Of a DNA stretch of 32,728 bases, positions 1-9,502 are shown one piece after another (position 1 is the first letter of the stretch; every line of letters begins with the position of its first letter). Source of the DNA: Chara braunii (lineage: Eukaryota; Streptophyta; Charophyceae; Charales; Characeae); the NCBI GenBank assembly GCA_003427395.1, contig BFEA01000567.1, positions 157,214 to 189,941 of the forward strand, written 5' to 3'. Made by a program: the position numbers and the translations under genes. The notes beneath the pieces were generated by a model, which did not search any database, was not told the origin of the DNA, and saw only the letters and a program-made list of their open reading frames with translations.

Positions 1-80
1 CCCCCCCTTGACAGACAGTTAGCAGAAGGAGACGCAAGGCCAGATTCGGGCTCATCTCGGAGAGCGCAAAAAACTCCCAG

Positions 81-87
81 ACCGCGG
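81..87. repeat. Possible target-site duplication, left copy (pair at 8699-8705)
   Basis: ACCGCGG stands directly before the T-tract and recurs at 8699-8705, just past the G-rich leader of LINE 1. Allowing one extra base the match extends to CCA(G)ACCGCGG. The position fits a target-site duplication around LINE 1, but seven bases is short and the core CCGCGG is palindromic, so chance agreement is possible. Confidence 0.35.
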
Positions 88-109
88 TTTTTTTTTTTTT
101 TTTTTTTTT
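88..109 (-). other. A-tail of LINE 1 (T22 on plus strand)
   Basis: An uninterrupted run of 22 T on the plus strand. It lies downstream of the minus-strand LINE ORF2, where the poly(A) tail of an L1-type insertion belongs. A tail left by a separate short retroposon inserted into the LINE 3' region is the alternative, because no diagnostic LINE sequence can be recognised in the kilobase between the ORF2 end and the tail. Confidence 0.55.
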
Positions 110-1125
110 GAATAACTTTTGCCGTACCCGGGTTTTCCAACCCTCACACACGCCCGGGCGTGATGGCCCGGAGCCCGACCGCTCATGGGAAAATTTGTAC
201 AGTTTCTATAGATGTACGAAGTGCATGTCGACCCACACATGTTAGGATTACATAGTATGAACACAAAAGAAATTTCATCAAAATAAACGGTTAGACGTCA
301 ACCAATCAGATGTTATGCATTTTCCGGTTCAATTGTCCGTGATCAACACTTCGGTGCAGTGATTTTGCAGTCAACATGTAGTGGTCGGCAGGTGCGTGCG
401 CATTCCAGACATTGGGGTGTAATTGTGCATCGAAGTACGACGCACCTGCCGACTAAGACATGTTAATGTGCTGCATGTTTCACGCACACAGACGGTTTTT
501 ATAAAAGTAAAGATTAACTGGCACAACTCTACGCACAGGAGTGTGTGTCCAACCAATGAAGTATAAAATGTATATCACGACCTCCGATAGGATAGACAAA
601 TGAATTGTAGCAAACCAACGGTCACAAACAAGGGTATTTTTTTAATGTTAAAAAAACAAAAAATATCCTATAAACAAAGTATGCAGAAGGTGGACATAAG
701 TTAAGCTCCTTTATAAATATCTTCAGTGTGCAAGTTGTATGCATTTTTTTTAACCAATAACTACGTCCGTCTCGTATATACAATATATTTTTATACGTCA
801 ATTGTAGCACACTTGACAACGCCTATCACCTCTTTGCGCTCTTCGACCACGTCTCTGGAAAATACGCGTACGTTTCCTTCGGCACACTCCAGAGAAAAAG
901 TACGATGCTAAGACGAAATTGAAAGATACTCTTTTTAAGTTGGAAGTTAGTTGGTACATGTTTAAACGTGTTGGGACACGTTGACATGAGTTCGATAAAC
1001 ACTGACAATCTGATTATAGAATACAAATAAACACACCAACTGATTACAAAATACAAATAAACAAACTTTTAACATAAGAAAATATGACATGTACATATGT
1101 AAGGATATATTAAAGTCGTATCAAC
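110..1125 (-). other. Presumed 3' non-coding region of LINE 1
   Basis: No convincing coding frame. By position this is the 3' untranslated part of LINE 1, although it is about 1 kb long and could include later insertions. It holds a strong hairpin at 373-464, a smaller perfect 7-bp hairpin at 965-982 (AACGTGT, loop TGGG, ACACGTT), and a short direct repeat of about 30-bp period at 1010-1066 (CTGATTA plus AATACAAATAAACA, twice). Confidence 0.45.
373..464. other. Strong hairpin / inverted repeat
   Basis: GTCGGCAGGTGCGT at 384-397 is the exact reverse complement of 440-453 (14 of 14). Outside it, after a 4x4 mismatch, AACATGT at 373-379 pairs perfectly with 458-464. The loop is 42 nt. The stem is GC-rich in otherwise AT-rich DNA. 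It could be a 3' stem-loop of LINE 1, a small foldback element, or a microRNA-like precursor; the sequence does not decide between these. Confidence 0.8.
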
Positions 1126-2355
1126 TCACGGTAAACGTTGGAAAACATAATATTTTGCCTTGTATTTTTTCTGTTGGTACGCCTCTGCCCATAACGAGTT
1201 CAACTTGTCACAAAAACCTCTTTCGATGATATATTCCCACCACAGATGTAGCCAGTCTTCTAAGCACGGGTGCGGACTCGGACATGCGTCACACATTGTA
1301 GAGATGTCCATACCCTTCTCCGAGCAGCAGAGGAAGGTCGGAATACATGAGTGTAAGTGCATCCACTGTAGTCCCCCGACCTTGGTTTCAAAAGAGGAGA
1401 TAATGATATGGATAAAGAATAACAGCCATTTAGAAGATAGTGGTTGGAGATTTAGAGCAGAGAGCGCGTTGCCAGTTCAGATTATGACTTGTTTGTAGAG
1501 GGTGGGATTCGGAGAAGAGGGAGTATCCTAAGCGGGAAGAGTACTCCCTGATAGGTACACTGTTACTGGACACGTTTGCATGTGAGACCTTCCAACCATA
1601 CCTGCAGACATCAGCTTTCCAGTCTCTGATGGGGACGGCTTCCATGACGGCACGGAAGACAGGGCGTCCCTGTGTATCCTTTGAGAGTTGAGCCCACACC
1701 TCCTCCATATCTGTCAGGGTGGTTGGCTGCGTGTCCCTGGTCTGATTCAGCCTTTCTCTCCCTAGTGACCATTCCGAGGCTTCTTCTGTGCCATTTTCGT
1801 TGATCTTATCGATCCTGAAAAGTTTGTCCGTTGACGAGGCGGCTTTGAACCACTGACCTTCCTTGAGGCACTTGTCTGTCTTCCGGAGGGTATCCATCCA
1901 AGTAGGGGGAAAGGCTTCAATAATCTCTTCCAAATGGACCGCTTGACGTTGCAGGCTGGCGAGTTGAGGTTGGAGGTCCTTCGCAGTCTTCCAGTGCTTG
2001 GAATCTTCGTTCCAGATGTGGCGAACCAGCCATATACCACGTTGCATCCATTTGAGCCCGAAGTTTCTTGTTGCTTTAGCAACTGAGAAGGGAAGTTCGA
2101 CCCTGTTGCGGATTGAAGGGTTTTCGAACAGGCATGTGTTCAAGATCTCGTCGTGGGTGGTGGTGGGGTCAGTGAGCAGTTGGGGAAGCATTTTCGACCA
2201 GGCTTTGAGAATGTTATTCCAAGTGTTAGTAGAGGGTCGGGTGGTGAAGGGGCGCATAAGTAGGGCACTCCAGACCGCATCTGGGTCCGAGAGGCGCCAT
2301 TCTTTGGCCAGCGAGTATTGGGCAAGTATGATCCAAGGTTGGTCCTCCTTGGAGG

Positions 2356-3811
2356 TCAAGGCTCGAACTGGCCATTTGGCCAAGAGGGCTCGGTTCTGAG
2401 TTTCTGGTCTAGGATACCTAGACCCCCTGCTGTCCTTTTTTCTGTAACTTTGCTCCAACTTACTTTGTCGATGACCGATTCTATTTCTGAGTTACCCTTC
2501 CGTAACAAACGTGTGATAAGGCGTCTAATGTTAGGGAAGGAGTTGGGGGACGGTGATCTGATGGAGAGGATGTACCAGATTCTAGAGGATATAAAAGTGT
2601 TGATGATAGTTGCTCTTCCGAAGAGGGAGAGGAAGCGGATTTTCGACCACGAGGTGCAGAAATCTCTGACTCTGTTTTCTATAATTGTGTTCTGTACCTC
2701 CGAGGGGTCACCAAAAGAGACTTCAATGCCTAGGTACCTTTCGATCTCAATAGTTGTTTTGGCTGGGATACCCTGGTCTAGGGCGAGTGGTTCTCCGTTG
2801 GAGGTGAGGGCGACTGATTTCTGCCAACTCACTCTCATCTCGGATGTTGTTTCGTAGATCGGCAGACAATGCTCCAAGGCAGACAATGATGGAAGGGAGT
2901 TGTCAGATATAGCAGAGAAGTCGTCAGCCAGGGCTGACACTTTGATTGAATAGGAAGGGGAGATTTGAAGGCCTGTGTAATCCGGGTGTTTTCTTACCAT
3001 GTTCAAAAAAATCTCTAATTGAATTACAAATAGTGAGGGGGCTAATGGGCACCCCTGGCGCAACGAGCGTGTGACCTTGAATGCCGAGGAGGGGTGTCCA
3101 TTTATTAAGACTCTACCCAATGATGGCCCATAGAGTGCCCTTACTAATTTTCTGTACCCCTACCCTTTCCAATGTGGCTTGGACAAAATCCCTGTTCACT
3201 CGATCATATGCTTTCCGGAAGTCTATGAGGATCACAACCTTGTTCAGGTTATGGTTTATGATCCAGTCTATAGATTGCAAGATTGTCATTACGTTATCTA
3301 GAACCTGTCTGTCGGGAATAAAACCGGATTGATCTTGGAGTACGGGCTTGCTTAGAAAGGGGTTAATGTGTCGAGCTTGCGTCTTGGCTAGGATTTTACC
3401 ATGCACGTTAAGCAAGGATATTGGCTTATAGTTCCTCACGTCGACTTTGTTTCCTTTTTTGTAGAGAAGGGTTATTATTCCCTCTGCTGTGTGTGGGCCC
3501 AGTGGCTGATCCACAAGGATCTGATTAAAAACTCAAAGGATATCCGGTGCCAACAGGGTCCAAAATTTAAGGTCGAACTCTACCGGGAGACCGACCGGTC
3601 CGGGGCATTTGCCCTTTGCCATGCTGTTTAGTGCAGCAGTGAGTTCGGAAAGTGTGAGTGGTCGTTCTAAGGAGGCAGATTCCATGTCCAACAGGATTCG
3701 AGAAGTTGCGCCCCATAATGCGTGTTCCAAGTGGGGCGGGATGATGGGAGAGTTTGGTGGTTTCTCGAAGGTGAGGAGTTGCTCATAAAAGAGTTCGACG
3801 TACTCACACAA
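2356..3811 (-). other. Reverse transcriptase domain of LINE 1 ORF2
   Basis: The thumb-side linker (LTLSELTAALNSM..GKCPGP at about 3690-3600) leads into the polymerase motifs: KKGNKVDVRNYKPIS, QSGFIPDRQ, IDFRKAYDRVN (first catalytic Asp), TRSLRQGCPLAP and LADD (second catalytic pair). A frameshift near 3115, with loss of a few residues before INGHPS, separates the catalytic-Asp half from the LADD half. Confidence 0.9.
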
Positions 3812-4333
3812 TGTCGCTGAGTCTCTTCCGGTTGGTTTGGAAGGATCATCCGGGTGGTATAGAATGGTGATGAGGGTAGTGTTGTGGTTGTGGTTGACGA
3901 CTATTGCCGTTTTGTCGGTTAGCCTGTCGGTGTCTAGAATCTTGTCTATCTGTCTGTGTCTTTTTCATAGATTATGGTGTCTGATTTGCATGTTTTGTCA
4001 TTCCTGCATTAACCTAACTCTTTTCCGCTGAGCCACGATCCGGAAAAAGAAGGAATCTGCGGCCTTGTTCTCTAGATCATCAATTTTTCTATTCTGTTGG
4101 ATTTTTTCATACTTCCTATTAACCGCTTTAACTCTGGAGATAAGGTTGAGTTGGTTGGATAAAAGGGACAACCTTTTATCAAACCAAAGACCATCGTCTT
4201 CGAATACTGTAGCGTTGGTTCTCCATTTTTTCCATGTTCTCCATACCCAGTCAACCACACCAGGGTCCTCAAGGACGTGAAGGCTTAGTCAAAAGAGTCC
4301 CTTGCCTCTAGAGGCTTGGAGTCCCATGTTGAT

Positions 4334-5059
4334 CTAGAGAGAGATTGGTTTGTGGTCTGACAGCGGTTCGGTGACTATGGTAGCTCTGTTGACCAGCTGT
4401 AGTACCGCGTCATTGGTAAAGATGATGTCTAGTCTTTTCCATGTGAGGATTCCATCTTCGGAGGGATTGGAGGAGATCCACTTGAGATCAAATGTCTCCG
4501 GATGGAGTATGCGGTAGGGGTCGAAAATGACATTATCTACCATGAAGTCGTTCAAGGCTGCAGATTCTCCACGGTGCGAGAGGGGAGTCGTGGAGTCCAG
4601 CATTGGGTTGGGTACTGTATTCCAGTCTCCACCTATTATCAGAAAATGCACGTCCGGTATAATACTGGAAAGTGAAGATAGGAAGAGGATTTTTAAACTG
4701 TGGTCCGCGGGAACATACACAGACATAAAACACCAGCTTTGGTCGTTAATTTCTAAGATTACCCAGCACCAGTGGCCGAGGGGGTCCATCCGGGATTCCT
4801 TGATGAATGTGGCAAGTTTTTTATGAATCAAGATACTCGTGCCTCCTCTCGTGTCTTGGGTCGGGGACCAGACCTGTGACCCGCTCCACCATGCAGGCAT
4901 GGAGGATAATTTTTCCTCCGAGAGTTTGGTCTCCTGTAGCATGGTGATTGATATCCTCTGAGCATGAATCCAAGATTTGAGGCGGGCCCACTTGTGTCTC
5001 CTGTCGCAATCGACTAATCCTCTGACGTTTCATGAAGCTACATGTAGACTATCGTCCAT
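4334..5059 (-). other. Endonuclease (APE-like) domain of LINE 1 ORF2
   Basis: Domain entry within the broken ORF2. It shows the N-terminal NVRGL, the metal-binding LQET glutamate, the GGDWN motif and the C-terminal SDHKP histidine, in the right order and spacing for an exonuclease-endonuclease-phosphatase fold that nicks target DNA. The expected Trp before NVRGL is a TGA at 5032-5030, one base from TGG. The domain ends at a TAG (4336-4334). Confidence 0.88.
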
Positions 5060-7123
5060 TAGCAGCATTAGGCTGCTGCCCGTGATGGATAGGCACATAC
5101 GGAGAACCATCCGGAACTGAGATGGTCACCATGCTCTGAACATCCCATGAGATTTTCATCGATTCGAGGATGTACCTAGAAAAGATAGAACGTTCCTTTG
5201 GGATGTGATCATCAAGGTCCGCAATCACGTCCCCTATGATCTCATCGCCCAATGATGGGAAGAAATATTCTTTCACGTTGCTTCGTTTGAACCAAACTGT
5301 AGGGGCCCAGAGCAGTCCCTTCAAGTTGTCCACAATTGTTGGGTCTGTATTGGGGGCTTGGGCTGCCTCCAGGTACATACTCAGTATTGGATGCTCTTGC
5401 ATGTGTGCCCCTTCCTATAGACAGATGAACAGGGCATAGACAGGATAGGGCGCACAAAATACTTCCTGTCCAACGATTTTCGTGTTGAGAAAAGAAAATC
5501 GTTCGGGTGCGGAAATGTGTTGGAAGTCAGGGAAGGGAGGAACATTTCATTCTTGTCGTGTTGTTGCAACAGGATGAGGGTTCCTTGGTTACAGTGCCTA
5601 AAAATAAGAGGAGCCAACATATATGGTGTGTCCTGTTGGGCTGCAAGGGTTACCGGGCCCAGGAGGGTTGGGGATTGCAGATGTTGAGAAGTATGTTCTC
5701 TCAGTGATCTGGTTCCGTTCGGCGCTTGCGGCTGTGCTTGAGCCTCAGTTGGCACAGGAGTGGTATCCATCGAGCTCGATGAGCTTTTTGTCTGGTTTTT
5801 ACCCGGGTCTAGTTCTTGCGCTGTTGGGGCGAAAGGCGGCGGAACCGTGCCTGAGCTCGTTGTGGAATGAGAGAAGTCTGAAGTGAAGCAAGGACCTCCT
5901 GATCCTGCCCGGTCTGACGCTGTGGAGCCGACAGGGAACTGCCCAATGGGGCGCCATGCCCATCTGTTGGGTGCAGGTGTCATTACACCCGGATTGGGAT
6001 TCTGCCTGGTGGTACCCTAGCCATGGTGGGATGGTTGGGGACCCTTCTGTTTCTGAGAACGGCTATTGCCTTGGTTCCAGGTGGTTTGCCACCCGTACGG
6101 GTTGTGTGTCATGTGTCTTGCTCTCTGTCTATGGATTTTTCCCACGAGTTGTTTCTGTCCGATTGGCCTGCTTGAACCGAAAGCAGAAGATCTGCTTGGG
6201 AAGGAGGGGGGCTGCTGAGGGTTCCTCCATTGTCTATCCCATTCGTCACCTCTGCATTCCTATGTGGAGTGCCCGTACTTATAACAAATTTCACAGAAAG
6301 GGCATTCGTCTGGTTGGTGCACGTGCCTTTTGCACTGAGAGCACCAGGGGGAGTTGGAATTGACCAAATCCGGCATCAGGTATTCTGATCCTGTCCAAAC
6401 CTTGAGGCATGATCTGAATCGTTCTTCCGCACAGGGGTGCAGGTGGTACTTTAAGTTGCCCAGCTTAGGATCATCTTTGTCCTTGATCGGAGGAAACTCT
6501 GTGAGCACTTTCCCCATTGCTGCCTCCAATCCGGTTTTAATGAACATTGAGCTGACAATGAGAAATTGCATGGCCATCACCCAATAATTGTTCTTTTTGT
6601 CTTCCTCTCTTTTCTTCTGCCATTCTGAACGAGGGAGCCAGGGGTGAAAGAAGACCAAGTGCCATTTATTGCCTTCTTTGAATTTCATTTCTTTCTTCGT
6701 CTGAATTAACTATTCAACCACTTTCAGATTCTTGGCAATGTAGGTCATCTGACCTCTCCCTACCATATGTGCAGTGCCTCTTTGTGTTGACAGTTCCTCT
6801 TCGGTTAGTACAGATTCCTCCAAGTACCTAATCAAATCGACCTTTTTATCGTTGGACCAATTCTTGGTTTCTCCCTGGAAGACGATTGCGACCGACATTT
6901 GTTTGAGGAAGTCGTTTTGGACTTGCTGAAATTTTTCAGTGGGGCGGATTTCGATATAGTCATCTTCTTCGTTAACCTTGGTTTCGACATAGGCCGACAC
7001 GTCCTGGGAGATGTGCTCTAGGAACCAGCCTTTCATCGTATCGTTCAACTTTTGGAGCTCTGCGTTTTCACTGCTCATGTCGGTGGCGGTTCCGCCAACG
7101 GGAACTTGTGGTTCTGCTTCCAT
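5049..7123 (-). pseudogene. LINE 1 ORF1: gag-like protein with CCHC zinc knuckles, broken
   Basis: The nucleic-acid-binding partner of the LINE enzyme, expected to coat the element RNA. The start is the ATG at 7123 (MEAEPQVP), the first Met of the frame. An acidic N-terminal part (to about 6715) precedes a central basic/hydrophobic region (6688-6350). A CX2CX4HX4C knuckle reads CSQCKRHVHQPDEC, and a second CX2CX4H follows at once. The second knuckle is interrupted by a TAG at 6262, between its His and its last Cys. A Pro/Ser/Gln-rich linker runs to about 5400, and a frameshift near 5400 leads into a C-terminal part ending at the TAG 5051-5049. Other in-frame stops are TAG at 6712 and TAG near 6020. 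The stop overlaps the ORF2 start by 11 nt. I do not recognise the N-terminal domain. Confidence 0.75.
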
Positions 7124-8698
7124 CGTTACCACGGCCAGAGGCGGTTGGAATAGGTGTTGTGGTCAGTATTCAAGTTGTGGGGCACACAATGGAGTAGTTA
7201 CGGTTTGAGTGTCCAAGTGGTGGCGGGAGGGAGGGACTTTGACTAGGCGGGTTGATGGAGGATTAGATGTCCGATAGCGGGTGATGTGATTGTGTTCGCT
7301 CGGGTAGATGTGCAGGGGCGAGGGCGCATGTTAGTGGGAAAGGACTGATCAACGCGGGTTGGTGCTCGGGTGGAATATTTTAGAGGCTGGGTAGGCGGGC
7401 ACGAGGAGGTGAGGTTGAGGTGGGTGCAGATATCACGATGTGCCGGCTATCTCGGAACGGGAGTACCGGGAGCATATGTCAGGTTGATCGCGGGGGAGGA
7501 AGGAGCCGCGGCGGTATCGTAGGGAAGGTTGGATGTGAGGTAGCGAGTAATACGATTTTGTTCGCTCAGGTGGGTGCGCCAGGGCGAGGGCACGTGTTAG
7601 TGGGAGTAAACTTGATCGGCGCAACTGGTGTTCGGGAGGAATATTTTAAAGATTGGGCAGGTGGACCAGAGGTGGTGAGGTTGAGGTGGGAGCAGGTGTT
7701 ACGATTGGCCGGGCTGTATCGGGACGGGAGTACCGTAGGGTTACAGCAAGTTGCTCGCAGGGGAGGGGGGAGTCGTGGCGGTACCGTATTCTGGGGTTAA
7801 AGGAGACTAGAGTGAGGGTAGAGTTTGGTGTGGCCAGGCGGGTGGTCGTGGAAGGGGGCGTGATCGGGTGAGATCGGGTGATAGAGGGGCTTTCTGGGTG
7901 TTGTTCAGAGGAGGGAAAAAAAGTGGCTGGTTAGGGTGTGGCGGACCGTATGGGTTGTTAGGAGTACACGGTGGGATTGAACAGTGTGTTGAGTAGGGAG
8001 AGGGGGGAGAGTCGGGGGTAGGGCCGAAGGGCTATAAGGCCAAAGTTTAGCGGGGAATTGATAGACCTAATTGATTAAGAACGGTTTGGTGGGGATGGCA
8101 CTGTTTCCCAGGGGATCGGTGGAGGTGTCGTGCGTCGTCGATCGTGTTTTCGACTTGGGGCGGTAGTGTGTGAATTGGAGGAGGGAACTATTACACAGAA
8201 AACAACAGGGACAGACCGAAGGTATGAGAAATCGGTGGGAAATGACTTGATGAGGCTTTTTAGGGTAAAGGGAGCGATGCGGTGCGACCGGGTAGTGGTG
8301 ATAAAGGCTATAGTGCAGAGGTAAGGCGGAATTATTACATGGAAAATGACGAAAAACAGTGATTGGGCAAAAAGGAAGGGGGGAGGTCTAGTTTTGTCAG
8401 AGGATTACCGGCGGGCTGGGGGGAGGCGGGGGGTTAATGTATTGGGATCAGTTGTCAGAAAAGGACAAAAAACCTATTATTATGAAATATAGGCGAGACG
8501 GGGGGAGCGTAGGGAAAAGTTGGGTGTATTGAGAGGCAAATTCAGGGTGGGAGTTGAAAAGCAGGGTCGGGCTTCTTATCTCTGGGAGTTGGGACCTGTA
8601 TTCACTGGTATAAATTTGGGGGAGAGAGAAGGTTGCGGCCGTGGTGGGCTGTGGAACCAATAGTTACCAAAGATAGCGGCGTAATGATGAGACTTCCA
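7124..8698 (-). promoter_or_regulatory. 5' leader (presumed promoter/5' UTR) of LINE 1
   Basis: The plus strand is strikingly G-rich (C-rich in the element's sense) with no coding signal, and lies directly upstream of ORF1. It contains a diverged tandem duplication (7240-7792) and then further related G-rich DNA to about 8650. An internal promoter is expected here for L1-type elements. The promoter role is inferred from position; no specific motif is recognised. Composition changes sharply near 8660-8700. Confidence 0.55.
7240..7792. repeat. Diverged tandem duplication, 266-bp period
   Basis: TTCGCTC at 7295 and at 7561 opens two aligned stretches. Both contain GGGCGAGGGC, then TGTTAGTGGGA, then GGAATATTTTA, then GTGAGGTTGAGGTGGG, then GGGAGTACCG, at matching spacing. 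The match also extends upstream (TAGCGGGTGATG.. against TAGCGAGTAATA..). A possible partial third unit starts after 7780 (GGCGGTACCGTA against GGCGGTATCGTA). The units are clearly diverged, so the duplication is not recent. Confidence 0.85.
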
Positions 8699-8705
8699 AC
8701 CGCGG

Positions 8706-9246
8706 AGTGTTCCAAATCGAGGTCGTCCCTGAGCTGAAGAAGGCAATGAGTAGATCCCTGTAGCGGAACGCTCGTCAGAGCGTCACGCTGGTAAAATCTG
8801 ATAAGTTATGGGTAAAAGGACATGAGGAGCCAGGGGACGGCGGTCTCCCATAGTGACAGCTTCTGTGCGGAAAGAAGATTCGCACTGGATTGCAACTGAC
8901 GGCCTAAACCTTCTTCATGCACGGTAGAAGGTTGGATTAGCTATGGTGAAAATTCAACCATAGGCACAAGCCACGCGAAGACAGCGCAGGCGTCGAGGGC
9001 CGCAGAAGTCGCGTGCCGTACCGCTCCCTGCTCTCACACTGGATTATTTTCGACTCAGCTGTGAACACCACTTCGGTCAGATACATCCAGACTGGGCCGA
9101 ATCTGCAGTCACATTCATCTAGAGAATAGGGAACCCCTATAGGTAGGGTGAGTATGCCCTAAAGGGCCCTCAACCACGGGAGCGAATGCATGGAGAAATA
9201 GACATCGCAAATTACCTGCAATGCCACTAGCTTCATCCCCCAATAT
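8706..9246. other. Hairpin-rich DNA of unknown identity
   Basis: No coding frame of note. It contains at least four perfect short hairpins in order: ACGCTC/GAGCGT (8768-8783), AACCTTCT/AGAAGGTT (8907-8933), CTATGGT/ACCATAG (8941-8963), ATAGGG/CCCTAT (9126-9140), plus GCCCT/AGGGC (9156-9167) and GTGCG/CGCAC near 8876. This density suggests a structured RNA gene, an intron RNA or organelle-derived DNA, but I could not match it to tRNA, rRNA, U1-U6, SRP, RNase P or a group II domain V from memory. Confidence 0.4.
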
Positions 9247-9302
9247 GAACCATTTCTCGATTTATCCTCGTCGTCAATGCGCAGGGGCCACGCTAATCTT
9301 CT
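9247..9302 (-). pseudogene. U6 snRNA-derived fragment, 3' half (antisense)
   Basis: On the minus strand this reads AGAAGATTAGCGTGGCCCC, then TGCGCA, then ATAAATCGAGAAATGG. These are the conserved middle and 3' parts of U6 snRNA (roughly nt 41-96), with several differences in the stretch between them (TTGACGACGAGG where U6 has AGGATGACACGC). U6 is the catalytic-core RNA of the spliceosome and is made by RNA polymerase III. There is no T-run at its 3' end and it is cut from its 5' half, so it is a pseudogene. Confidence 0.85.
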
Positions 9303-9472
9303 TAAAGCGGTCGTTGTTCATTTCTGTTGATAGACACACTAACTACCGGATGCCTGAACCGAAGTTGGATAATGGTTCCTAGATTTGCTCTTCCCCCTGT
9401 AGAGGGTTTCCGACCTCCCTTTTGGCATTAACAAAAGATTCTGATTTGTCAAAAAAAAAAAAAAAAAAAAAA
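9303..9472 (+). mobile_element. A-tailed insert splitting the U6 copy
   Basis: About 148 bp of unrecognised sequence followed by 22 A (9451-9472) sits exactly between the two halves of the antisense U6. The U6 sequence TCT at the breakpoint occurs on both sides, so at most 3 nt are duplicated, which is short for an L1-driven insertion. The A-tail suggests a retroposed short transcript in plus orientation. A fusion of separate pieces by template switching during cDNA synthesis is the alternative. Confidence 0.55.
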
Positions 9473-9502
9473 TCTCTGTATCGTTCCAATTTTAACGGAT
9501 GT
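9473..9502 (-). pseudogene. U6 snRNA-derived fragment, 5' half (antisense)
   Basis: The minus strand matches U6 nt 13-42 with 29 of 30 bases (the single change is GATAA to GTTAA in the ACATCCG..AAAATTGG segment). It includes GGAACGATACAGAGA, and ACAGAGA is the 5' splice-site-binding box. The first 12 nt of U6 (the 5' stem) are missing: reverse-transcriptase coding sequence of LINE 2 begins immediately. Confidence 0.88.

Larger units (their letters stand above)
1126..5059 (-). pseudogene. LINE 1 ORF2: endonuclease / reverse transcriptase, broken
   Basis: This would have made the enzyme for target-primed reverse transcription. The start is the ATG at 5059, because in its frame codons 10-15 read stop-NVRGL, the usual opening of APE-type endonucleases. 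Next come LQETKLS (about 4940), GGDWNTV (about 4630) and SDHKPIS (about 4340). The reverse transcriptase has NYKPISLLNV (about 3430), the catalytic IDFRKAYDRVN (about 3220), SLRQGCPLAP (about 3060) and LADD (about 2930). A C-terminal region follows, ending with CDAC...HLWWEY (about 1290-1230), a zinc-binding tail with the last Cys replaced by Tyr. From 5059 to 3113 one frame holds without indels but has six stops (at 5032, 4336, 4291, 4000, 3967, 3535; five TGA, one TAG). Frameshifts occur near 3115, 2400-2460 and 1400. Full length of about 1300 codons is normal for the family. Confidence 0.88.
88..8698 (-). mobile_element. Near full-length degenerate L1-type LINE (LINE 1)
   Basis: A non-LTR retrotransposon read from right to left. 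In element order it has a G-rich leader (C-rich on its own strand, about 8698-7124), ORF1 (7123-5049), ORF2 (5059 to about 1126), a non-coding 3' region and a 22-nt A-tail seen as T at 88-109. ORF1 carries CCHC zinc knuckles; ORF2 carries an endonuclease, a reverse transcriptase with an LADD motif and a degenerate zinc-binding tail, the order usual in plant L1 elements. All coding parts have stops, so the copy is inactive. The right end is set only by the limit of the G-rich leader and by a possible target-site duplication ACCGCGG at 81-87 and 8699-8705; it could lie some tens of bases away. The 3' region is assigned by position, not by recognised sequence. Confidence 0.8.

Noticed and set aside
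2318-2857. 179-codon plus-strand ORF opposite LINE 1 ORF2
   Set aside because: Antisense shadow of the reverse-transcriptase frame.
8676-8745. Box C/D snoRNA (AATGATGA ... CTGA)
   Set aside because: The boxes fit, but no terminal stem is seen and the bases before CTGA do not give a convincing rRNA complement.
8895-8935. CCTAAACC as a telomerase RNA template
   Set aside because: Eight bases only; as a template it would specify a 6-base repeat rather than TTTAGGG, and no promoter or pseudoknot could be shown.
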